10,933 nucleotides of DNA from Ruminococcaceae bacterium UBA1691 (GTDB lineage Bacteria; Bacillota; Clostridia; Oscillospirales; Acutalibacteraceae): NCBI GenBank assembly GCA_002320555.1, contig DCJV01000150.1:6897-17829 (forward strand). The letters are read 5' to 3'. The position numbers and the translations under genes are program-made. Within the stretch, counting starts at the first letter, position 1. Each line of letters starts with the position of its first letter. A model generated the notes under the pieces. It did not search any database and was not told the origin of the DNA. It saw nothing but the letters and a program-made list of their open reading frames with translations. This document shows positions 6,240 through 10,933 of the stretch, one piece after another.

Positions 6240-7196
6240 ATGGGAGAGGGAGCCCAGTTCCGCAACGCCGTAGTGGGCGGTTTTAATAAGGAGGATGTCC
6301 TGCGCTATATCGAGATGATGAAGCAGTCTACGCTGGAGAGCAACATGAAGCTCGACCAGACCACCCGGCAGCTTCAGGATGCACAGCGCCGCATTCAGGT
6401 GCTGGAGGCGCAGCTCAAGCAGAAAAAAGAGGAGGCGTCTCGCCTTACGGCGGACAACCAGTCCCTCCAAGCGCGCCTGCAGCAGACGCAGGAGCAAGCG
6501 CAGCAGATGAGCGCCCGCCTTTCCGGCTATGAAGCGGACAAGTCCAAGCTGCAGGCGGTGGAGACGCAGATTGGCTCACTCATGGTCAGCGCGCACATGT
6601 ATGCAAACCGGATCGTCTCCCAAGCCAGGCAGGAGGCGGAGCGCATTACACAGCAGGCCTCCCTGGCGATCGATCAAGCCACCAACCATATCAATCTTAT
6701 TTCTGTGGATGCCGAGTCCGCGCAGGGGCGGTATCAGAACCTGTTCAACGAGGTGTCCGGTAAGATTCAGGCGTTGTCCTCCTCTCTGCAGGAGGCGGGC
6801 GAGCAGTTGCAGGCGAATATCCGCCGCAATGTGGCAGAGGCTGAGCAGGCCCTCCGGGCGGAAATGCCCCGTTCCGGTGAGCAGCAGGCTGATGAGCTGC
6901 AAGTTCCGGATGAAGGGCAGCAGAAAGGCCGGACGCATGCGGCGGGTGCGCGGGCGTCGGAACCGGACCTGCAGCAGGCGTGTCAGAGCGATCCACCTCC
7001 GCCTTGTGCACCCATCCCGGCACAAGCGTATCCGGAAGCGCCTGTGGAAGAAGCCGCAGCAGCACAGGAGGCGCCGCTGGCTACACCTTCTCCGGACAAG
7101 CCTCAGGAAAGCGTTCGGCAGGTTCCAGACGGCGGGATCGATTACAGCCGGTTTGTAGATGTTCTATCAGACGGCGACCTGTTTTCGGAGGAATAA
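6240..7196 (+). CDS. DivIVA-like coiled-coil protein with disordered C-terminal tail
   Basis: The product has 318 residues and no membrane segment. Near the N-terminus is FRNAVVGGFNKEDVLRYIEM (7-26), a form of the GFNKxDVxxYI motif found at the start of DivIVA-like/GpsB-like clostridial proteins. A long Gln/Leu-rich coiled coil follows (about 28-110). Next comes a second helical stretch (112-200) with the regular Ala/Ile spacing MYANRIVSQARQEAERITQQ (120-139) that is characteristic of DivIVA C-terminal helices. Residues 210-295 are acidic, Pro/Ala/Gln-rich and probably disordered. The protein ends in a compact YSRFVDVLSDGDLFSEE (302-318). The ATG at 6240 has GGGAGG at 6226-6231, 8 bases upstream. 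A role at the septum or pole is inferred from the family; no enzymatic domain is visible. Its own promoter lies at 6174-6202. The family assignment is moderately secure, the function less so. Confidence 0.72.
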   Translation: MGEGAQFRNAVVGGFNKEDVLRYIEMMKQSTLESNMKLDQTTRQLQDAQRRIQVLEAQLKQKKEEASRLTADNQSLQARLQQTQEQAQQMSARLSGYEADKSKLQAVETQIGSLMVSAHMYANRIVSQARQEAERITQQASLAIDQATNHINLISVDAESAQGRYQNLFNEVSGKIQALSSSLQEAGEQLQANIRRNVAEAEQALRAEMPRSGEQQADELQVPDEGQQKGRTHAAGARASEPDLQQACQSDPPPPCAPIPAQAYPEAPVEEAAAAQEAPLATPSPDKPQESVRQVPDGGIDYSRFVDVLSDGDLFSEE

Positions 7197-7222
7197 ACAA
7201 TTTATACATAGAGGTGTAACGG

Positions 7223-7753
7223 ATGGCGGTCTATCATCTGGATTGCGCGGAGTTAAAAGAGAAAGCGCGTTCCCTGCGCGCGGGAGACCGGGTCTTGCTC
7301 TCCGGGACGGCCTATACAGCGCGGGATGCGGCGCACAAGCGTATGGCGCAGGCGCTGGAGCAGGGGGAGCCGCTCCCGTTTCCCTTGGATGGGGCTGTGA
7401 TCTATTATGCGGGCCCCACGCCCGCGCCCGCGAACCTGCCCATCGGGAGCTGCGGGCCGACGACCTCCGGGCGGATGGACGTGTATACGCCCGCCTTGCT
7501 TGACCGCGGCCTTGGTGCGATGATTGGCAAGGGCGAGCGCAGCCCTGAGGTCTGCAAAGCGATTTGCCGGAATCACGCGGTTTATCTTTGCGCGGTCGGC
7601 GGAGCCGGCGCGCTGGCGGCGAAGTGCATCGATTCCTGCGAGGTGATCGCCTATGAGGATCTGGGCTGTGAATCCGTGAAAAAGCTGCATCTCAATGAGT
7701 TCCCGCTGACGGTCGCGATCGACTGCGCGGGCGGGAACCTTTTTGACCGCTGA
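7223..7753 (+). CDS. Fe-S hydro-lyase beta subunit (class I fumarase / tartrate dehydratase C-terminal type)
   Basis: This 176-residue protein matches the Fumerase_C (TtdB/FumB-like) family, the smaller subunit of two-part class I fumarases and L-tartrate dehydratases, which interconvert fumarate and malate or dehydrate tartrate. Conserved stretches are LSGTAYTARDAAHKR (26-40), IYYAGPTP (60-67), the substrate-loop motif GSCGPTTSGRMD (75-86), IGKG (101-104), VGGAGAL (125-131) and the closing DCAGGNLFD (167-175). The 4Fe-4S cluster is normally bound by cysteines of the alpha subunit, which usually lies directly upstream; here the upstream neighbour is the DivIVA-like gene, and no alpha gene is in the window. 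ATG 7223 has GAGGTG at 7211-7216, 6 bases upstream. It lies 26 bases after the DivIVA-like stop, so the two probably share a transcript, closed by the terminator at 7769-7792. Which acid it acts on cannot be told. Confidence 0.88.
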   Translation: MAVYHLDCAELKEKARSLRAGDRVLLSGTAYTARDAAHKRMAQALEQGEPLPFPLDGAVIYYAGPTPAPANLPIGSCGPTTSGRMDVYTPALLDRGLGAMIGKGERSPEVCKAICRNHAVYLCAVGGAGALAAKCIDSCEVIAYEDLGCESVKKLHLNEFPLTVAIDCAGGNLFDR

Positions 7754-7768
7754 TGGAACATCAAAACG

Positions 7769-7792
7769 GCCGCCCGGGATGGGCGGCTTTTT
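7769..7792 (+). terminator. Intrinsic terminator after the hydro-lyase gene
   Basis: GCCGCCC (7769-7775) and GGGCGGC (7781-7787) pair perfectly around a GGGAT loop and are followed by five T (7788-7792). It starts 16 bases after the hydro-lyase stop. Its T run ends only five bases before the Sir2 ribosome binding site (7798-7804), leaving no room for a separate promoter between them. Confidence 0.85.
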
Positions 7793-7811
7793 CTATGAAG
7801 GAGGTTTCTCA

Positions 7812-8528
7812 ATGGATCGGAAAATCAGGCTTCTGAAGGATTGGGCGCGGGAGAGCAGCAATATCGTCTTTTTCGGCGGCGCGGGCGTGTCTACGGAGAG
7901 CGGAATTCCGGATTTCCGTAGTACGGACGGGATCTATCATCAGCAATACGATTACCCGCCGGAGGAAATCCTGAGCCATACCTTCTTCCTGCGCAATCCG
8001 GGGGAATTCTTCCGCTTTTACCGCGCGAAGATGCTCTGCCTTGATGCAAAGCCCAATGCGGCGCATCGAAAGCTCGCACAGTGGGAGCAGGAGGGGAAGC
8101 TGAAGGCCATCGTTACCCAGAATATTGACGGACTGCACCAGGCGGCTGGCAGCAAAAAGGTCTTCGAGCTGCACGGGAGCGTTCTGCGCAATACCTGCAT
8201 GCGCTGCGGAAGGTTTTACGATGCACAGTCGATCCTGAGAAGCGAAGGCGTGCCGCACTGCGATTGCGGCGGCATCATCAAGCCGGACGTTGTGCTCTAT
8301 GAGGAGGGGCTGGATCAGCGGACGCTTCAGGGCGCTGTCGATGTGATCGCGGATGCGGATATGCTCATTGTGGGCGGCACCTCTCTGGCGGTTTATCCGG
8401 CGGCGGGGTTGGTGGACTTTTATACGGGGAACCGTCTGGTGCTCATCAACCGGGATGAAACGCCGCTCGACGGGCGGGCTGATCTGGTTTTGCACGGAAA
8501 GATCGGGGAGATTATGGCACAGCTTTGA
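7812..8528 (+). CDS. cobB: Sir2-family NAD-dependent protein deacylase
   Basis: Sirtuins remove acyl groups from protein lysines, consuming NAD+ and giving nicotinamide and O-acyl-ADP-ribose. The 238-residue protein shows the whole signature: the NAD-binding loop GGAGVSTESGIPDFRS (22-37), TQNIDGLH (102-109), catalytic His121 in LHGS, a structural zinc site (C129, C132, C150, C152) and GGTSLAVYPAAGL (188-200). PNAAH and AGSKKVFELHG resemble the Thermotoga Sir2 (class U-like) enzyme. The tyrosine-arginine pair that marks desuccinylases is not clear here (Tyr70 with Lys73), so deacetylation is the likelier activity. The second zinc pair is C-x-C rather than C-x2-C. ATG 7812 has a strong AAGGAGG at 7798-7804. 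A longer frame from 7743 would run through the terminator and is rejected. ybaK follows, 44 bases downstream. Confidence 0.93.
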   Translation: MDRKIRLLKDWARESSNIVFFGGAGVSTESGIPDFRSTDGIYHQQYDYPPEEILSHTFFLRNPGEFFRFYRAKMLCLDAKPNAAHRKLAQWEQEGKLKAIVTQNIDGLHQAAGSKKVFELHGSVLRNTCMRCGRFYDAQSILRSEGVPHCDCGGIIKPDVVLYEEGLDQRTLQGAVDVIADADMLIVGGTSLAVYPAAGLVDFYTGNRLVLINRDETPLDGRADLVLHGKIGEIMAQL

Positions 8529-8572
8529 ATTCCGGGATACATGGATTTCAGGCGAAAGGATTTGATCGACTC

Positions 8573-9043
8573 ATGAAGAAGACAAACGCTGTCCGCCTGC
8601 TGGAGCAGGCGGGCATTGCCTATGAAGCGCGGACATACCCGGTGGACGAGAGCGATCTGTCTGGCGTACACGCGGCGACGCTGTTGGGCATGCCGGCAGA
8701 GCAGGTGTTCAAAACGCTGGTTCTGCATGGAGCCAAAACCGGATATTTCGTCTGCTGTATTCCGGCGAGCCGGGAGGTAGATCTGAAAAAGGCCGCAAAG
8801 GCGGCAGGGGACAAAAAGGCGGAGATGCTGCCGATGAAGGAGCTTTTGCCCGTGACAGGCTATATCCGCGGCGGCTGTTCCCCAGTCGGGATGAAGAAGA
8901 AATTCCCCACGTTTATCGATGCTTCGGCGCAAGAGTGGGAGCGCATTTCCGTCAGCGCGGGGGTGCGAGGTGAAATGGTGCTCGTGGAGCCGGAAGCGCT
9001 CCGATCGCTAACGGGGGCTTTGTATGCGCAGCTTACGCTGTAG
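8573..9043 (+). CDS. ybaK: Cys-tRNA(Pro) deacylase, YbaK/EbsC family
   Basis: YbaK clears cysteine wrongly attached to tRNA(Pro) by prolyl-tRNA synthetase. The 156-residue product has the standard length and fold signatures: VHAATLLGMPAEQVFKTLVL (32-51), with Lys47 at the position of the functional lysine (Lys46 in Haemophilus YbaK), the strand YFVCCIPA (58-65), and the substrate-pocket motif GGCSPVGMKKKFPTFID (100-116). The C-terminal GEMVLVEPEALRSLTGA (133-149) is also typical. I chose the ATG at 8573, with GAAAGGA at 8554-8560, 12 bases upstream; an upstream ATG at 8525 overlaps the Sir2 stop and would add 16 unrelated residues. It follows the Sir2 gene by 44 bases and is probably co-transcribed with it. 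The stop sits in a tandem GCTGTAG duplication (9037-9050). Confidence 0.92.
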   Translation: MKKTNAVRLLEQAGIAYEARTYPVDESDLSGVHAATLLGMPAEQVFKTLVLHGAKTGYFVCCIPASREVDLKKAAKAAGDKKAEMLPMKELLPVTGYIRGGCSPVGMKKKFPTFIDASAQEWERISVSAGVRGEMVLVEPEALRSLTGALYAQLTL

Positions 9044-9092
9044 GCTGTAGGCGGATCAGAACGCTTCCCATTGCTCAATGCGTGCAGCTTGT

Positions 9093-9111
9093 CATGGATG
9101 GTCCATGTTTT
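9093..9111 (+). terminator. Weak intrinsic terminator after ybaK
   Basis: CATGGA (9093-9098) and TCCATG (9102-9107) form a perfect six-pair stem with a three-base loop, followed by TTTT (9108-9111). It lies 50 bases after the ybaK stop. The stem is short, so this is tentative; the larger hairpin at 9125-9161 could also block plus-strand transcription. Confidence 0.4.
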
Positions 9112-9119
9112 CACATATG

Positions 9120-9161
9120 AAAAAGCCTCTTCTCTGGTCGCCATTTTAACAGAGAAGAGGC
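9120..9161 (-). terminator. Strong terminator for the phosphoesterase-gtrA transcript
   Basis: GCCTCTTCTCTG (9125-9136) and CAGAGAAGAGGC (9150-9161) are perfect 12-base inverted arms around a 13-base loop. Read on the minus strand, the hairpin is followed by five T (the A run at 9120-9124), the standard intrinsic-terminator layout, 44 bases after the gtrA stop. In the plus direction only an interrupted T-rich stretch follows, so a bidirectional role is weaker. Confidence 0.88.
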
Positions 9162-9205
9162 CTATTCGTTTATCAGCATCCTATTTGGACGTTTTCACGT
9201 TATTT

Positions 9206-9712
9206 TCAGGCTGCTTTTTTCTTACGGTGGATCAGGAAGCGATTGCACGGATAAGTCCACACGGTCGCAAGCAGGGCGGCAAAGGGCTTCCCGATGATGT
9301 CGCCGAAGGTCGCCATGCCGCGCTGGGTAAAGAATGTAATGACGGCGTTGCCGATGAGCGTGGTAGCGCAGATCGTAAAGAGCACCATCAGGATATAGAG
9401 AATGATGCTTAAGGTCGGGTTTGCATCCGCCTTGAAGGTCACCTTACGATTGAGCACAAAGGCGATCGCATAGCCGATAGAGGTGGAAACGATAAAGGCC
9501 CACATGTAACCCTTGCCTTCAAATGGGAAAATCCAAAATTGAAACGGGCCGTCATTGAGCGGCTGAAAGACCCATTCCTGCAAAATGTAGTGGATAATCA
9601 GCTCAATGATCGTCGATAGGCCGCCTGCAAAGGAAAATTTGATGAATTTCCACAGCTCGGCGTGCTTCGAGGTAAAGCTGGTTCCGGTGCCGTTTGTTTG
9701 AGTATCGCTCAT
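9206..9712 (-). CDS. GtrA-family membrane protein
   Basis: GtrA-like proteins are small four-helix membrane proteins, often linked to moving lipid-linked sugars (for example undecaprenyl-phosphate-glucose) across the membrane for surface-polysaccharide or teichoic-acid decoration. The 168-residue product has hydrophobic segments at about 22-47, 70-88, 101-128 and 138-160. The family motif FVLNRKVTF (85-93) follows the second segment, and YPCNRFLI (154-161) matches the usual ending before a basic tail. The ATG at 9712 has AAAGGA 8-9 bases upstream. It lies 46 bases downstream of the phosphoesterase gene on the same strand and before a strong terminator, so both are likely one transcript. No glycosyltransferase partner is in the window. 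The substrate is unknown. Confidence 0.9.
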   Translation of the reverse strand: MSDTQTNGTGTSFTSKHAELWKFIKFSFAGGLSTIIELIIHYILQEWVFQPLNDGPFQFWIFPFEGKGYMWAFIVSTSIGYAIAFVLNRKVTFKADANPTLSIILYILMVLFTICATTLIGNAVITFFTQRGMATFGDIIGKPFAALLATVWTYPCNRFLIHRKKKAA

Positions 9713-9758
9713 AAATCCAGTCCTTTCTATGAGGGATTTTGCCCCAATCGGAATCGTG

Positions 9759-10892
9759 CTATAATATTTTGGTCAACAGAATGATCAGCGCGACGATTGC
9801 GGCGATTGCACACAATGTTTTCACAATCAGCGGGACAGCAGCCTCCGGCGTCGTCGGGGAATGGACATAGAAAAAATCCTTGATGGGATTTGAAACCTTT
9901 TTTCCAAAGAGCTCCTGAAAGCTGAGCGTATGCGTATCATAGGAGCGGGGCTTTTCCTGGTGGAGCTCGATGATGCGCACCGCGCGCTCAACACCGGGGC
10001 CGTATACGTTAAAGCCACTGCCGGGCGTGTAAACAAGGTCGACGTTTTGGTAATGGCCGACGAAGCTATTGATATGGTCGTGCCCGACAAACATGCCCAG
10101 TACGTCGCCCTTTTCCGCAATCGCGTCAAATTCGCCAGTGTTGACGTCTGGAATGGCAGGGTGTTCGCGCATGAAACCGCCTTTGTCCACCATGTCCGGG
10201 TTTAGAATATAAAATTCATTTTTATGCGTTCGATAGGCGCGTACCGCGCCGGGCGTCTTATGAGGCACTTGCTGGAGCACCTTATAATATTCTGGTACGG
10301 GAATATGCTGGAAAACGAGGGAGGGCACCGGCTCGCCGCCGTTTTCCTGTATGAGACGGTCGCGCGTGGCACGATACCATTCGATCTGCTTTGGATCGAC
10401 CGGCGCATAGCCGCCACCCTTGGCGCTGCCGTGCGAATCAATGAGATAGAGGTTAAAGAGCACCTTCTGCCCATCGTTTGAGTAGATCGGTAGGTCGTAG
10501 GTACCGCAGCCGGGCAATGCCGGGTCGTCCATGCCGACGCATTGCTCATAGCGCTGATACATTTTCATCTGCTCCTGATTGGTGCAGCCAACCTGCCCGT
10601 CATGATTGCCAAACAGGGGGGCGAAGGGAATATTGCGCTTGACAACAGGCTCTAAAAGCCGGTGAAGCGTATCCTCCACTTCCTTTTTGCGGTCGCCGCC
10701 CCGGAAGGTGATGCCGTATCCCTTGATCTGGTCACCGGTAAAAACGACAAGATCCGGCTTTTCCCGGTCGAGGGAAGCGTTCATGAGCTTGAGCGTATCC
10801 GGCGAGATTGCGGGGATTTCCTGCAGATCCGCAATCTGCATAATCTTAAAACTTCCGTCCGGTCTGACGCAGAGCTTTCGCTGAGATGTCAT
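9759..10892 (-). CDS. Calcineurin-like metallophosphoesterase with C-terminal membrane anchor
   Basis: The 377-residue product carries the metallophosphoesterase motifs in order: IADLQE (20-25), FTGDQ (51-55), FGNHDG (94-99), FQHIPVPEYY (194-203) and GHDH (270-273). These bind the two-metal centre that hydrolyses phosphoesters. The overall layout resembles the Dcr2/PAP29-like branch, in which the catalytic domain is split by long insertions. The first motif reads D-L-Q where D-x-H is usual, so one metal ligand is altered. A single hydrophobic segment near the end (about 353-374) predicts a tail anchor, with no signal peptide, so the enzyme domain should face the cytoplasm. I chose the ATG at 10892 because a strong AAAAAGGAGG lies 12 bases upstream; a longer start at 10931 would translate through that site. 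gtrA follows, 46 bases downstream. Natural substrate unknown. Confidence 0.9.
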   Translation of the reverse strand: MTSQRKLCVRPDGSFKIMQIADLQEIPAISPDTLKLMNASLDREKPDLVVFTGDQIKGYGITFRGGDRKKEVEDTLHRLLEPVVKRNIPFAPLFGNHDGQVGCTNQEQMKMYQRYEQCVGMDDPALPGCGTYDLPIYSNDGQKVLFNLYLIDSHGSAKGGGYAPVDPKQIEWYRATRDRLIQENGGEPVPSLVFQHIPVPEYYKVLQQVPHKTPGAVRAYRTHKNEFYILNPDMVDKGGFMREHPAIPDVNTGEFDAIAEKGDVLGMFVGHDHINSFVGHYQNVDLVYTPGSGFNVYGPGVERAVRIIELHQEKPRSYDTHTLSFQELFGKKVSNPIKDFFYVHSPTTPEAAVPLIVKTLCAIAAIVALIILLTKIL

Positions 10893-10904
10893 AGGCGAAA
10901 ATAG

Positions 10905-10914
10905 CCTCCTTTTT
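10905..10914 (-). promoter_or_regulatory. Ribosome binding site of the metallophosphoesterase gene
   Basis: On the minus strand this reads AAAAAGGAGG, 12 bases before the ATG at 10892. It fixes the start and rules out the longer open frame from 10931. The promoter must lie beyond the right edge of the window. Confidence 0.8.
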
Positions 10915-10933
10915 CTCGTAAAGCTTATCAATT

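Noticed and set aside
7743..7811. Longer start for the Sir2 protein
   Set aside because: The added codons are the intrinsic terminator and the ribosome binding site.
7809..8495. 228-residue antisense open frame across the Sir2 gene
   Set aside because: Shadow of a strongly recognisable sirtuin; no family resemblance of its own.
9760..9765. Plus-strand TATAAT at the end of the phosphoesterase gene
   Set aside because: No adequate -35 at 16-18 bases upstream, and it would drive only antisense RNA.
1..10933. Search for tRNA, rRNA, CRISPR, insertion sequences, phage genes or a defence-type system
   Set aside because: I saw no repeat-spacer pattern, transposase, integrase, cloverleaf or nuclease/toxin pair; the genes are mainly housekeeping, sporulation and transport.

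Overview
The window looks like an ordinary chromosomal segment from an endospore-forming, low-GC-lineage (Firmicutes/Clostridia-type) anaerobe with a fairly GC-rich genome. This rests on the start of the forespore sigma factor gene sigG, the spore-coat and cortex genes yabP and yabQ, a DivIC-type division protein, purine-rich Shine-Dalgarno sites of the AAAGGAGG type, and a Clostridia-style Fe-S hydro-lyase subunit. An Oscillospirales- or Christensenellales-like gut bacterium would fit, but the sequence alone does not settle genus or family.

Layout. (1) 1-272, minus: 5' end of sigG, cut by the window edge, with an upstream promoter that closely matches the SigF consensus. (2) 528-2150, plus: yabP - yabQ - divIC - yabR, the same gene order as in Bacillus subtilis. 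A near-consensus SigA promoter lies inside the end of yabQ and could uncouple divIC/yabR (vegetative) from yabP/yabQ (sporulation). An intrinsic terminator hairpin follows at 2284-2310. (3) 2367-3728, plus: a MATE-family multidrug/Na+ antiporter, best read from a TTG start. (4) 3866-6155, plus: a small DUF1905 protein followed by ligA (NAD+-dependent DNA ligase). (5) 6240-7753, plus: a DivIVA-like coiled-coil protein with its own strong SigA promoter, then a lone beta-type subunit of a class I fumarase/tartrate dehydratase-like Fe-S hydro-lyase, then an intrinsic terminator. (6) 7812-9043, plus: a Sir2 NAD-dependent deacylase and a YbaK-type Cys-tRNA(Pro) deacylase. (7) 9206-10892, minus: a metallophosphoesterase with a C-terminal membrane anchor followed by a GtrA-family membrane protein, ending in a strong terminator that faces the plus-strand genes.

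The genes fall into small functional sets: sporulation (sigG, yabP, yabQ), cell division and shape (divIC, the DivIVA-like protein), housekeeping DNA/RNA work (ligA, yabR, ybaK), and membrane/cell-surface work (MATE, GtrA, phosphoesterase). I found no mobile element, CRISPR array, tRNA, rRNA or phage gene. I do not see convincing evidence of a new multi-gene system. The most useful observations are the two sporulation-versus-growth promoters, the hydro-lyase beta subunit without its alpha partner, the terminator that directly abuts the Sir2 ribosome binding site, the DivIVA-like protein with a long disordered tail, and the tail-anchored phosphoesterase with an altered metal-site motif.
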